Shown one piece after another: positions 1 to 9,716 of a DNA stretch of 64,000 bases. Origin of the DNA: Pseudomonadota bacterium (GTDB taxonomy: Bacteria; Desulfobacterota; Desulfobacteria; Desulfobacterales; RPRI01); the NCBI GenBank assembly GCA_018901125.1, contig JAHIFE010000189.1, forward strand, positions 1-64,000, given 5' to 3'. Position 1 is the first letter of the stretch, and every line of letters begins with the position of its first letter. The notes beneath the pieces were generated by a model, which saw only the letters and a program-made list of their open reading frames with translations, was not told where the DNA came from and did not search any database. The translations under genes were made by a program, and so were the position numbers.

Positions 1-711
1 CATATCAAGAAGCCGCTTTACCTCATCTTCAAAACCAGCCTCAATCATTAAATCGACTCTTTTTTCTATTTGCCTGTAAAGGGCTTCTCTTTCAATATTA
101 AGGCCGATCTTTAAAACATTAAATCTATTTTCCAAAAAACCGTGCTTTTTTTGATGTTCCGAAATGCTTACACCTGTTGACTCAAACACTTCCAATGCTC
201 TTATTATTCTGAATGTGTCATTTTGATGTATTTTGTTTGCGGCTTCAGGATCAGATATCTTGAGTTGATCGTATAAAAATTGAGTTCCGTATTCTTTGGC
301 TTGTTTTTTAAGATGAATTTTAAAATCGCTGTCTGCCGCCGGTTTGACGTCAAATAAACCGTGAACCAGAGCTTTTATGTAAAGACCAGTTCCACCTACT
401 ATAAACGGAACCTTGTTTTCATCTTCGAGTCTGTTTATTATTTCATTTCCCATTGAGGCAAATTTTGCAGCACTGAAATCTTCATCAGGATCTATGATGT
501 CTATCATATGATGAAAGACACGTATGGTTTCCTGTTTTGTAGGTTTTGCGGTTCCGATATCTAAGTATTTATAAACCTGCATTGAATCGGCGCTTATAAT
601 TTCACCGCCGAAAATTTGGGCGGTTTCTATGCCGGCAGATGTTTTGCCAATGCCTGTAGGGCCGCAGATTACGATAATTGAGGGTTTTTTATTTATCATA
701 TTCTTAATCAT
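1..711 (-). CDS. miaA: tRNA dimethylallyltransferase MiaA, C-terminus cut by window edge
   Basis: MiaA transfers the dimethylallyl group to A37 of tRNAs that read UNN codons. Translating the minus strand gives 237 residues that run off the left edge, so about 70-80 C-terminal residues are missing; the ORF track lacks it for that reason. The N-terminus shows the P-loop GPTGIGKT and the family motif ISADSMQVYK. The ATG at 711 overlaps the hrpA stop codon (ATGA), so the two genes are translationally coupled; an in-frame ATG at 699 is a possible alternative start. Motifs and position leave little doubt about identity. Confidence 0.95.
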   Translation of the reverse strand, partial: MIKNMINKKPSIIVICGPTGIGKTSAGIETAQIFGGEIISADSMQVYKYLDIGTAKPTKQETIRVFHHMIDIIDPDEDFSAAKFASMGNEIINRLEDENKVPFIVGGTGLYIKALVHGLFDVKPAADSDFKIHLKKQAKEYGTQFLYDQLKISDPEAANKIHQNDTFRIIRALEVFESTGVSISEHQKKHGFLENRFNVLKIGLNIEREALYRQIEKRVDLMIEAGFEDEVKRLLDM

Positions 712-3700
712 ATCATGCGCTCGATTTCTTTAAGCTTTTTATCCAGTCTTATAGAAGAGATTGGAATCGGCGTTTTTAACTCCTGGGCAAAAAGAGAAAC
801 CTTGTATTCTTCAATCAGCCAGAAGTACTCTTCCATTGCTTTTCTCTTTTCTTCCGATATGAACGGCGAAATGCTTTTAAGCAGTTTATCCAGAGAAAAG
901 GTATGTGTTTCAAGTTCCTTGGTTTTTATATTGTCTTTTTCAGGGTCAATTAAAGCTCTTTGTGCTCTGATTGATGAGGCTTTAAGATATCTGGGAAGAT
1001 GCAAAAGCCGGTCCGGCTCATATAGTTGAATAAAATTATTGGGTAATAGTCTTACAACCTCATTTTCTAGTCTGTCTACCATAGAAAAAGCTTCCCTGTT
1101 ATTATTAAGACAGCATCTTTTGCATAGATCCTGCAAAACAGATCTGGTCTCATGAAAAGCTTCTATTACCGGGGCAATGTTTTTTATTTTTTTTTGGCTG
1201 TAAGAAAATATATTTTTAAGGACGTACAAAGAATGAGTGTTAAAAGCATCATCGGTTCGTATGTCTTTATCGAAAAGATCATTTATTATGCCATTAAAAA
1301 GCATTTTATCAAAACTTTTGACTCCGCCAAAAAAAACGGTAAATTTATGAAGTTCACCGGGAAGTGAAATCTGTTTTTTTATATGCTTTATGTCTTTGTC
1401 AAAAGATATTAAGAAAAGAGCGATAGTACCATCCCTGTGCGATATCTGAGCCGTTTTTTCGGATTCAAAAATTCTCAGATTCACGCAAGCTTCATCTTTT
1501 TCAAGAGCCGGAAAATATATCCTACTGGTGTTTTCATCTTCCTTTATTACTATCTGTTTTGCAATATCTCCGAAATCCCATTTTAAAATACCTGTTTTTT
1601 CGTACTTTCTTTTAACTGATGCAAGCCTTTTATTATCAAGCGGCTTTGAAAAATCTTTTAATAAAATATTTTTATCTTTTCCTGCAAAGATCTCTTTCCC
1701 CTTGGCATCCGTTATCGAAAAGCGCATTTTGAGATGCTCAGGCAATGCGTCATACGACCATGCACTTGCAGGAATATCAATCCCGAAATTATAAAAAATA
1801 AAGTTTGAAAGCTCGGTTGCAAGCGCAGCTTTTCCTCTTGGCATTTTTTCTGTGATAGTATCCACCACTTTGGAAAGAGGGAGCAATTTTTTTCTGTATT
1901 CTTTTGGGAGCCCTTTAATTAGAGCACTTATTTTTTCCTGCAATAGACCGGGTACAAGCCAGTCAGTTTTTTCAGGCGAAACGGATGATGAAGAAGAAAC
2001 CGGGATCTTGACGGTTATGCCGTCATCCGGTTTTCCGGGATCAAAATTATAAAGACATTTAAAAGGTTTTTCACCCAGATTTACTCTGTCCGGATAAAGA
2101 GAAAGATCTTCTTTATCAGGTGTGTAACGCATTAAATCTTCTTTTTTCATGCGAAGAGAGTTGTCGTTTCCTGAATTTTTTATATGCCTGGAAAGCGTCC
2201 GGATATCATAAACCTGAGAAAGCTCTTTTCTGTAAAACTCAAATATGGTTTCATTCCCTGCAAAAATATCTCTTTTTCTTAACCTGTTTTCCATATCCAG
2301 AACTTCTTTTATTACTTTTTTATTATGCTCCATGAAAGGTAATAAGGTGTCAATATCTTCTTCGACAAGAGCGCATCTTATGAAAATATCCGATGCTTCT
2401 TCCGGGTTTATTCTTCCGTAAGATACCGATCTACCGGAAACGATTACAAGTCCGTATAAATTTGCTTTTTCAAGAGCCACAACTTCTCCGCGTTTTCTGT
2501 CCCAGTGCGGTTCATAATAGGAATATTTGCACTGCTCTTTTCCAATTTCTTCTATCCAGGCGCTTTCGATATTTGCGACAGTTCTTGCAAACAAGCGCGA
2601 TGTTTCAACCATTTCGGCAGATACTATCCATGTGCCGGGGTTTTTGAATAATCCTGAGCCGGGAAAAATCATAACGGATTTTTCTCTTGTTGCAGAAAAA
2701 ATATTCTTCTCTTTTTTTACGGCAATATTTGATAAAAAGCCGCTAAGTATCGATTTGTGAATGGCAGTATAAAGCGGGCTGAATTTATTGTCTGATTTAT
2801 CTGCACTGCTTAAAGCTCTCACATATTCCGGCTTCCGGCTTTTCATGCCGGTTTCAACTAAGATATTTGTTATTTGTGTATATATGTCGCGCCACTCTTT
2901 CATCCTTTTAAAAGATAAAAAGTTAGCCTTGCAGAACTTTCTTGCACCGGAAGTAGTAGCGGAAACCGCATTGTATTTATTCCATATGTTAAGAAGAGTA
3001 ATAAAATCGGAAAGCGGGTCTGAAAAAACCTTGTGAGCTCTGTCCGCTTCTTCTGTTTTATCAGCAGGCCTTTGCCTTGGGTCCTGAGAGCTTATGGCTG
3101 AAGCAATCACTGTCATTTCTTCAAGACACCCTTTGCCCGGGGCTTCAATTAACATTCTTGAAAGCCTGGGATCTATTGGAAGTGACGCCATAAGCTTGCC
3201 GGTTGGTGTTAAACCATAGAGGGCTTTATTGCCTGTTTCCTGTTTTATCGCTCCCAGCTCTAAAAGAATATCATATCCGTCCTTGATACTTTTTGGTGAA
3301 GGCCTGTCTATGAAAGGAAAGGAAGCAATGTTGCCAAGCTTTAAAGCAATCATTCTCAATACAACTTCGGCAAGATTCGATCTTAAAATTTCAGGCAAAG
3401 TATAAAGAGACCGGGCTTCATAATTTTCTTTAGTATAAAGGCGTACACAGATGCCGTTTTCCACTCTTCCGCATCTGCCTTTTCGCTGGTCTGCGCTGCT
3501 TTTTGAAACAGGAAGCACCGGAAGAGCAGTTGAACGGGATCTTGGAGTATAATGCGGAATGCGCGCAAGACCCGTGTCTATCACATATTTTATGCCCGGA
3601 ATAGTAATTGATGTTTCTGCGATATTGGTTGATATGATAATTTTTCTTGATGAGAGAGGGAAAAATACCTTTTTTTGTTCAGAAGCTGGAAGCCTTGCAA

Positions 3701-4721
3701 AAAGAGGTATTATCTCTACCGATCTGTATTTTCTTCCTTCAAGAGTTTCGGTTGCTTCCCTGATATCCTGCTCTGTGGGCATGAATATAAGTATATCACC
3801 GTAAGGATTTTCTTTAATTATGTTATCCACAGCTTCTGCCGCTAAATCCGGATAGCTTTTGTCATCATTTTTTTCAGGATCAGGTTCAGCAGAAAGGTAG
3901 CGTATATCAACAGGAAACATCCTGCCTGAGACCTCGATTACCGGAGCGTTATCAAAGGCTTTGGAAAATTTATCAGTATCAATTGTTGCTGAAGTTATAA
4001 TAAGTTTTAAGTCTTTTCTTTTTTTCAGAAGAGTCTTAAGAACTCCCAATATGAAATCAATATTAAGACTTCTTTCATGCGCCTCATCAACAATTATGGT
4101 GTCATATTCATTAAGATATGGATCGTTATTGGCTTCTGCCAGCAAAATGCCGTCGGTCATTATTTTTATATATGAGTCTTTATCCGTTTTATCGTCAAAA
4201 CGGATCTTGTAGCCGACAGCTTTTCCTGTTTCCTCCCCAAGCTCGTAGGCTATACGGGCGCAAACGGTAATAGCTGCAATTCTTCTGGGCTGGGTGCAGC
4301 CTATTTTACCAAAAATTCCCCTTCCTGCGGCAAGGCAGAATTTCGGCAACTGAGTGGTTTTGCCTGATCCGGTTTCACCAGAAATAATAACAACCTGATT
4401 TTTAACAATTGCATCTATGATTTCATCTTTTTTGGCTGTTATGGGAAGTGCGGGATCAAAATCAAATTTGGGTATATTATTTCTTCTTAACGCTTGTTCA
4501 TGAATGGAAGCATCAAGTTTTTTAGTAATATCAGAAAGCAGCTTTTCAATTTCATGGGCGGCAAGATTTTTTGAAGAGACATTTTTCAGCTTTGTGATTT
4601 CCCGGTAAAGAGCCGGCCTGTCGGCCCGCATGGCTTTGTTAATCCGGCGTTCAATTTTTTTAATTAATAAATCTTGTTGTTTCATATGCTGTAAGTTTAA
4701 ATGCTCCGATTGAGTTCTCAC
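708..4721 (-). CDS. hrpA: ATP-dependent RNA helicase HrpA (DEAH box)
   Basis: This is a 1337-residue DEAH-box RNA helicase; in E. coli HrpA acts in mRNA processing and in rescue of stalled ribosomes. A P-loop GETGSGKT lies near residues 115-122, the DEAH box (VDEAHERS) near 212, then SATID and the motif VI stretch QRKGRCGR. The very long C-terminal half matches the HrpA-specific region (DUF3418 type) and the length fits full HrpA rather than HrpB. The ORF start is a GTG with GGGA close by; an ATG 12 codons downstream is the alternative. It forms an overlapping pair with miaA. Confidence 0.95.
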   Translation of the reverse strand: MRTQSEHLNLQHMKQQDLLIKKIERRINKAMRADRPALYREITKLKNVSSKNLAAHEIEKLLSDITKKLDASIHEQALRRNNIPKFDFDPALPITAKKDEIIDAIVKNQVVIISGETGSGKTTQLPKFCLAAGRGIFGKIGCTQPRRIAAITVCARIAYELGEETGKAVGYKIRFDDKTDKDSYIKIMTDGILLAEANNDPYLNEYDTIIVDEAHERSLNIDFILGVLKTLLKKRKDLKLIITSATIDTDKFSKAFDNAPVIEVSGRMFPVDIRYLSAEPDPEKNDDKSYPDLAAEAVDNIIKENPYGDILIFMPTEQDIREATETLEGRKYRSVEIIPLFARLPASEQKKVFFPLSSRKIIISTNIAETSITIPGIKYVIDTGLARIPHYTPRSRSTALPVLPVSKSSADQRKGRCGRVENGICVRLYTKENYEARSLYTLPEILRSNLAEVVLRMIALKLGNIASFPFIDRPSPKSIKDGYDILLELGAIKQETGNKALYGLTPTGKLMASLPIDPRLSRMLIEAPGKGCLEEMTVIASAISSQDPRQRPADKTEEADRAHKVFSDPLSDFITLLNIWNKYNAVSATTSGARKFCKANFLSFKRMKEWRDIYTQITNILVETGMKSRKPEYVRALSSADKSDNKFSPLYTAIHKSILSGFLSNIAVKKEKNIFSATREKSVMIFPGSGLFKNPGTWIVSAEMVETSRLFARTVANIESAWIEEIGKEQCKYSYYEPHWDRKRGEVVALEKANLYGLVIVSGRSVSYGRINPEEASDIFIRCALVEEDIDTLLPFMEHNKKVIKEVLDMENRLRKRDIFAGNETIFEFYRKELSQVYDIRTLSRHIKNSGNDNSLRMKKEDLMRYTPDKEDLSLYPDRVNLGEKPFKCLYNFDPGKPDDGITVKIPVSSSSSVSPEKTDWLVPGLLQEKISALIKGLPKEYRKKLLPLSKVVDTITEKMPRGKAALATELSNFIFYNFGIDIPASAWSYDALPEHLKMRFSITDAKGKEIFAGKDKNILLKDFSKPLDNKRLASVKRKYEKTGILKWDFGDIAKQIVIKEDENTSRIYFPALEKDEACVNLRIFESEKTAQISHRDGTIALFLISFDKDIKHIKKQISLPGELHKFTVFFGGVKSFDKMLFNGIINDLFDKDIRTDDAFNTHSLYVLKNIFSYSQKKIKNIAPVIEAFHETRSVLQDLCKRCCLNNNREAFSMVDRLENEVVRLLPNNFIQLYEPDRLLHLPRYLKASSIRAQRALIDPEKDNIKTKELETHTFSLDKLLKSISPFISEEKRKAMEEYFWLIEEYKVSLFAQELKTPIPISSIRLDKKLKEIERMI

Positions 4722-5196
4722 CGTCCCGTTATAAGATATTTTGTTTTTTTATCATATTTTTGCTAAAAATCCCATACAAGATAAGCTTATTAATAAGAGC
4801 GCTACCCGAATCAGTTAAAGATATTGTTATTACTGATATAAATTGTATTCTTGCTCAATCCTTTTTTGTAGCTTGGTCTTTTTGGGCCTTTGCTCACCGG
4901 ACACCCCGCTCTCTTATTTTTCTCGTTTGTATAGCACCCGTTTAAATTAAACCATATCACAACAGCTCATTTCCCGAGAATTGCGTCAAACATAGTCAAA
5001 ACGGTAACCTAAAAGGCTGTATAGTATTTAACAGTTAACTGCCAAGAAAAGTAATTGGATATTGAATAGGTTAGACAATGCCAATAATATCAAATATATG
5101 TTGACCATATAATCTAAATGCAATATTGACAGTATAAGAATATCCCGGTATTGAAAGGAAACTGTCCTATATAATGTTAGCTTGAGAGGGATACAA
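4722..5196. other. intergenic stretch without recognisable gene
   Basis: About 475 AT-rich bases lie between the divergent hrpA start and a degenerate ORF. The 61-aa ORF of the track here has no family-like features. I see no tRNA, riboswitch or clear repeat. A TATAAT-like hexamer near 5170 precedes the degenerate ORF at 5197, but no well-spaced -35 accompanies it. Confidence 0.5.
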
Positions 5197-5591
5197 TGAC
5201 CATTATAACCCCGGAAGAACTACAAAAACCACGTACAGCAGCGCAGTTGCTACCGTGGGTTGAACAGAAAATTCAAATGGCTTGCTGTGGTCGGCTGGTC
5301 GAAGAAAACATTTGAGGAATTCGATCTTGGACTGGCAGGAAGCTAACAAATCAATGGATAAAGAACAAAAAAACAGTTGAATACTGGTCAGTGGCTTCCA
5401 AACAGGATTTTGAAACCGCAGTAATTTCTTCACAGTTCGGGCAAGATAGTATAAAAGAAATGATGTTTCTGCGTAAGGTTGCTCTTGAGATAGACTTACA
5501 CATCGAATCACTTCTCTTCTATCCTCAAGATCATGACCACCGATATAGTACACTTGCCCAGGAAGTTAAAAAGTACGGCGTGCTCATTTAG
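5197..5591 (+). pseudogene. degenerate remnant, possibly of a HEPN/MNT nucleotidyltransferase pair
   Basis: A short ORF with a good ribosome site (GAGAGGG) starts at 5197 and stops after 39 codons. In another frame the 66-aa ORF ending at 5591 finishes with IDLHIESLLFYPQDHDHRY and a KKYGVLI tail, which resembles the C-terminus of MNT-type minimal nucleotidyltransferases. Just upstream, the stretch YWSVASKQDFETA resembles the first helix of HEPN partners of such enzymes. I read this as the wreck of a HEPN/MNT toxin-antitoxin module after internal deletion. The family match rests on short motifs only. Confidence 0.4.
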
Positions 5592-5597
5592 CATATT

Positions 5598-5667
5598 AAA
5601 TAGCCTCTTTTTATCAAATGGGGTTTATGGAAAATGCACCGTTATGATATTAGGAGGCTATTTTTTT
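5598..5667 (+). terminator. possible long-loop terminator
   Basis: AAATAGCCTC (5598-5607) pairs perfectly with GAGGCTATTT (5654-5663), followed by a run of seven T. The 46-nt loop is unusually long for an intrinsic terminator, so the call is tentative. It would close the degenerate locus before the M24 peptidase gene. Confidence 0.35.
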
Positions 5668-5720
5668 ATCTGCACGATAAGATAATATGATCAGTCCGGA
5701 ATCAATTTAAGGAGAATCAG

Positions 5721-6839
5721 TTGAAAAGCACTATTGAAAACAGAATCCTTCGTATAAAAGAAATCATTTCCGAAAAAAACCTTGATACGCTCATGGTAAT
5801 GGTTGATGAAAACCGTAGATATTTAAGTGGATTTAAAGGTCATGATACCCAGTTTGACGAATCTGCAGGGGTTCTGTTTATTTCCAAAGCAGGCCTTATT
5901 CTTGCTACTGACTCCCGTTATGAAGAGCAGGCTGTACGGGAGTCGGGACATATTTACGAAATAGTCTGTTATAAAGAAGGGCTGGCCAGGCAACTGCCTG
6001 CAATTCTGGAAAAACTTTGTACGAAAAGGCTCGGATTTGAAAGCGTTAGGTTATCATGCCTTGATCACAGAAAAATATCTGAAGAGATAAAATCAAGCGG
6101 TCTTGAAGTCGAACTGGTGGAAACAGAAAATGTTGTTGAAACATTGCGTGTAATAAAAGATGAAGAAGAGATCGAATTAATACAAAAAGCTTTGCTTATA
6201 GCTGAAACGGCTTTTATACAAATACAGGATTCAATCAGGCCCGGAATTACGGAGAAAGAGGCTGCCTGGCTTATTGAAAAAGCAATGCACGAGGCCGGAG
6301 CAGATGGTTTGTCTTTTCCTACTATTGTTGCATCAGGGCCAAACAGCGCACTTCCTCATGCGATTCCTTCAGATCGCGCATTTAAAGAAAACGAGCCTAT
6401 ACTTTTTGACTGGGGTGCAGTGTTAAACGGATATTTTTCCGATATTTCAAGAACTATCGTTATCGGAAAGCCGGATGATTATTTTATAAGGGCATATAAA
6501 ACAGTACTTGATGCCCAGTCTCTTGCAGTAAATGCGATAGCGCCGGGAGTAAATTCAAAATCTGTTGATGAAGCGGCCCGCAAACATATTGACAGCATGG
6601 AATTTAGTGGAAAATTTATCCACGGTCTTGGACATGGGACAGGCCTTTCGGTGCATGAGGATCCCAGAGTTGGCCCACTTAGTAGGGGTACGGTTCTTGA
6701 GTCTCAAATGGTGTTTACTATTGAACCCGGAATTTATATTCCGGGCTGGGGTGGTATAAGACTTGAAAATATGGTAGTTGTAAGAGAAGGCGGGGCAGAG
6801 GTTCTAAACAAGCTCGAACAAAACATTTTTTATAAATAA
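5721..6839 (+). CDS. M24B family metallopeptidase (Xaa-Pro aminopeptidase)
   Basis: This 372-residue protein has the two-part M24 layout: a creatinase-like N-terminal domain (about 1-130) and a C-terminal pita-bread catalytic domain. The five metal ligands are visible as FDWGA, SDISRT, HGLGHGTG, FTIEPG and IRLEN. It should release N-terminal residues preceding proline from peptides in the cytoplasm. The start is TTG with GGAG seven bases upstream; no better ATG exists. It is followed by xerD after 16 bases, suggesting cotranscription. PepP and PepQ-like subtypes cannot be separated by eye. Confidence 0.9.
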   Translation: MKSTIENRILRIKEIISEKNLDTLMVMVDENRRYLSGFKGHDTQFDESAGVLFISKAGLILATDSRYEEQAVRESGHIYEIVCYKEGLARQLPAILEKLCTKRLGFESVRLSCLDHRKISEEIKSSGLEVELVETENVVETLRVIKDEEEIELIQKALLIAETAFIQIQDSIRPGITEKEAAWLIEKAMHEAGADGLSFPTIVASGPNSALPHAIPSDRAFKENEPILFDWGAVLNGYFSDISRTIVIGKPDDYFIRAYKTVLDAQSLAVNAIAPGVNSKSVDEAARKHIDSMEFSGKFIHGLGHGTGLSVHEDPRVGPLSRGTVLESQMVFTIEPGIYIPGWGGIRLENMVVVREGGAEVLNKLEQNIFYK

Positions 6840-6855
6840 CTGGCTCATAAGGTTA

Positions 6856-7758
6856 ATGCGGATGCCTTCAATAGATTCTCTTGTTGATCAATATCTTAAT
6901 TATCTTGTCGTAGAAAAAGGACTTTCAAAGAAAACTCTTGAGTCTTATGGAAGCGATATCGCAACTTATATTGAATTTTTAGGCAAAAAGGGGATTAAAG
7001 AGATTTCGGAGGCTGACACACCAACAATTCTTATGCATATTATCGCATTAAGAGATGAAGGGCTGAAAGCAAGATCAAGGGCAAGGCATTTAGTGACATT
7101 AAGGGGGTTTTATAAATTTCTTGTACGGGAAAAGTTTATTACCAGTGATCCTACAGGAGTTATCGATCTTCCCAAAAGCGGTTTCTATCTTCCGAATGTA
7201 TTGACACAGGATGAAGTTAAATCTCTTTTATCTGTTCCGGATGTCAGTAAACCGGCCGGATTAAGAGATTCTGCAATGATTGAGCTTTTATATGCTGCCG
7301 GTCTCAGGGTTTCGGAACTTGTCGGTCTCAAGCTTTTTGATGTCAATATGGATGCATGCTTTGTCAGGGTTTTCGGTAAAGGTTCAAAAGAAAGAATAGT
7401 TCCTATCGGAACTTATGCAAAAGAGAAGATAAGTGAATACATTAATACTGCAAGACCTATTATTTTAAAAAACAATATGAGCAATTTTCTGTTTGTTGGA
7501 AGAGGGGGGAAACCTTTGACCCGTCAGGGTTTCTGGAAAATTATTAAACGATATTCAGTTCTTGGAAAAATAACAAAAAAGATAACACCTCACAGCTTAA
7601 GGCATTCTTTTGCGACTCATCTTCTGGAAGGCGGCGCTGATTTAAGATCGGTTCAGTTAATGCTGGGACATGTTGATATTTCAACAACTCAGATATATAC
7701 ACATGTTGTGCGGGATCATTTACAGAAAATACATAGTAAATACCATCCCAGAGGGTGA
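6856..7758 (+). CDS. xerD: site-specific tyrosine recombinase XerD/XerC
   Basis: The protein has 300 residues, the normal Xer length. The N-terminal SAM-like core-binding domain is followed by the catalytic domain with Arg in AAGLRVSEL, Lys in GKGSKERIVP, the HSLRHSFATH box and the tyrosine in TTQIYTHV. Xer recombinases resolve chromosome dimers at dif. The gene sits among housekeeping genes with no att sites or phage genes, which favours a chromosomal Xer over an integrase. XerD versus XerC is not certain. Confidence 0.88.
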   Translation: MRMPSIDSLVDQYLNYLVVEKGLSKKTLESYGSDIATYIEFLGKKGIKEISEADTPTILMHIIALRDEGLKARSRARHLVTLRGFYKFLVREKFITSDPTGVIDLPKSGFYLPNVLTQDEVKSLLSVPDVSKPAGLRDSAMIELLYAAGLRVSELVGLKLFDVNMDACFVRVFGKGSKERIVPIGTYAKEKISEYINTARPIILKNNMSNFLFVGRGGKPLTRQGFWKIIKRYSVLGKITKKITPHSLRHSFATHLLEGGADLRSVQLMLGHVDISTTQIYTHVVRDHLQKIHSKYHPRG

Positions 7759-7815
7759 GGTGGGAGTCGGGGATCAGGGATCAGGTGTCAGGGAGCAGGG
7801 AGCAGGGGATCGGGG
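7752..7815 (+). repeat. G-rich short tandem repeat after xerD
   Basis: Units of the type GGGATCA/GGGAGCA repeat about six times directly over and after the xerD stop codon. The strand carries at least five runs of three or four G within 45 bases, so it could form a G-quadruplex. A shorter relative (CGGGGATCAGGGGGCAG) lies near 30956 upstream of the U32 gene. Confidence 0.7.
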
Positions 7816-7881
7816 AAAGATGGTTCATGAGTTGGTAGGTTCTGTGAAGGTGATGAGGGATTAATAGAAAAGGAAAATATA

Positions 7882-8376
7882 ATGTCTTCTTTTACTCATA
7901 TTGATAAAAACGGGAATGTGCGCATGGTTGATGTTACGGAGAAAAAACCAACTGACCGGAGCGCAATCGCAAGCGGTGTTGTTTCCATGAAACAAGATAC
8001 CCTTATTATGATAATGAATAAAAAGGTTAAAAAAGGAAATGTTCTTGAAACTGCCAGGATAGCAGGAATAATGGCTGCCAAAAAAACTTCAGATCTGATA
8101 CCGATGTGTCATCCTTTAAATTTAACTCATGTTGCTGTGGATTTTTATCCTGATGAAACTACAAGTACCATAAGAATAGAGTCTTCCGTCAGGATCTTTA
8201 GTCAGACAGGCGTTGAAATGGAGGCTTTGACCGCTGTTTCCATTGCGGCCTTGACAATATATGATATGTGTAAATCCTATGACAGGGAAATGACTATCTC
8301 GGATATATGCCTTCTTGAAAAACAGGGAGGCAAAAGCGGAAAATTTTCAAGAGAAAAATTAACTTCATCACGATAA
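7882..8376 (+). CDS. moaC: cyclic pyranopterin monophosphate synthase MoaC
   Basis: MoaC converts the MoaA product into cyclic pyranopterin monophosphate, the first stable intermediate of molybdenum cofactor synthesis. The 164-residue protein shows MCHPLNLTH, GVEMEALTAVS and the C-terminal ISDICLLEKQGGKSG, all MoaC signatures. The other moco gene here, moaE with a mobA remnant, lies 20 kb away, so the pathway is scattered. The mltA start is 6 bases downstream. Confidence 0.96.
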   Translation: MSSFTHIDKNGNVRMVDVTEKKPTDRSAIASGVVSMKQDTLIMIMNKKVKKGNVLETARIAGIMAAKKTSDLIPMCHPLNLTHVAVDFYPDETTSTIRIESSVRIFSQTGVEMEALTAVSIAALTIYDMCKSYDREMTISDICLLEKQGGKSGKFSREKLTSSR

Positions 8377-8381
8377 ACTAT

Positions 8382-9632
8382 ATGAATCGAGCAATGCAAA
8401 AAAAAATAAAAACATTATTGGGTATTTTCTTTTTGGTATCGGTTTTGGTTTCGGTTTTTGCAGGATGCGCCAAGATTATATTAAAACCGGGTGTAAAACC
8501 ATCAGCGATAATAAAGCTATCTTCATCAAGCTATCCGGATTTTACAGATGATATGAATTATGAAAATCTGGATGAAAGTATAAAACAAAGTCTTTCATAT
8601 CTTTTTAAAAGGCCTGCCAGTTCAAAATTCAAGTTTGGTGATGATATTTATACTACTTCGCAAATGATAAAATCTTTAGAAGCGTTTCAAAAATTTATCG
8701 TAAGCAGACCTTCAGCGGATGAATTAAGAAAATATATCAATACAAATTACTATGTATATAAATCAGCAGGAAGCAATAGAAAAGAGGAAGTTCTTTTTAC
8801 AGGATATTATGAGCCTGAGCTTGATGGAAGTCTTTTCAAAAGCGATATTTATAAGTATCCGGTTTACGGGATACCAGCCGATCTTGTATCTATGGATCTT
8901 TCATTATTTTCGCCAAAGTACCAGGGAGAAAAAATAACAGGACGGTACACGGGACAAAGAGTTGTTCCCTATTATGAGCGCAGGGAAATCGAAGCAGGAG
9001 CAATTGCTGATAACGAGGCTTATATTATTGCATGGGTGAAAGATCCGGTAGGTCTTTTTTTCCTTCAGATCCAGGGATCAGGAAAGATTAATCTTGATAA
9101 CGGAGAAACTGTAAATGTTCATTATCATGCTTCAAATGGGCATCCATATAAAAGCATAGGGGCTTTATTAATTCAGAAAGATATTATTGAGCGTTCAAAA
9201 ATGTCGATGCAAAGTATCCGTGAGTATTTAAATTCCAACCCGGAAAAAATGCAGGAAATTTTAAATCATAACCCAAGCTATGTTTTTTTTAAAACCGAAC
9301 AAGACGGACCTTTTGGATGTCTTGAAGTAAAACTTACGCCACAAAGATCAATAGCATTGGACAGAAGAATATTCCCCTTATCAGGTCTTGTCTATATTGA
9401 GACATTAAAGCCTGATGTAGATGAAAACGGAGAAATTCTTGGGTGGTCAAAATGCTATAAATTTGTGTTAGCACAGGATACCGGAGGCGCAATCCGCGGC
9501 CCCGGCCGGGCCGATCTTTTCTGGGGAAACGGGAAATATGCTGAAACAGCAGCGGGCAACATGCAACATAAGGGAAGCTTTTATTTTCTTATGTTAAAGT
9601 CTAATGTAGAAACAACTCAAAAGTCAAAATAA
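8382..9632 (+). CDS. mltA: membrane-bound lytic murein transglycosylase A
   Basis: MltA cleaves the glycan strand of peptidoglycan to 1,6-anhydromuropeptides. The 416-residue protein begins with a lipoprotein signal ending in the lipobox VFAGC, predicting an outer-membrane lipoprotein. The MltA domain includes FTGYYEPELDGS and FLQIQGSGKI, and the 3D domain is at the C-terminus (AQDTGGAIRGPGRAD) with its conserved aspartates. It follows moaC closely and is convergent with the ClC gene. Confidence 0.93.
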   Translation: MNRAMQKKIKTLLGIFFLVSVLVSVFAGCAKIILKPGVKPSAIIKLSSSSYPDFTDDMNYENLDESIKQSLSYLFKRPASSKFKFGDDIYTTSQMIKSLEAFQKFIVSRPSADELRKYINTNYYVYKSAGSNRKEEVLFTGYYEPELDGSLFKSDIYKYPVYGIPADLVSMDLSLFSPKYQGEKITGRYTGQRVVPYYERREIEAGAIADNEAYIIAWVKDPVGLFFLQIQGSGKINLDNGETVNVHYHASNGHPYKSIGALLIQKDIIERSKMSMQSIREYLNSNPEKMQEILNHNPSYVFFKTEQDGPFGCLEVKLTPQRSIALDRRIFPLSGLVYIETLKPDVDENGEILGWSKCYKFVLAQDTGGAIRGPGRADLFWGNGKYAETAAGNMQHKGSFYFLMLKSNVETTQKSK

Positions 9633-9716
9633 GTTTATAAAAAAATCAAGTCATGGAAAACAAGAGCTGCCTTCCGCTATCCGGATATGGCAAGTAATGG
9701 TTATTGCAAAGCTTTC

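Noticed and set aside
5203-5553. 116-aa minus-strand ORF
   Set aside because: It lies opposite the degenerate HEPN/MNT remnant, has no homolog-like motif and is probably chance.
6856-7758. Phage or integron integrase
   Set aside because: Its 300-residue Xer length, lack of the IntI-specific insertion and housekeeping neighbours favour XerD/XerC.
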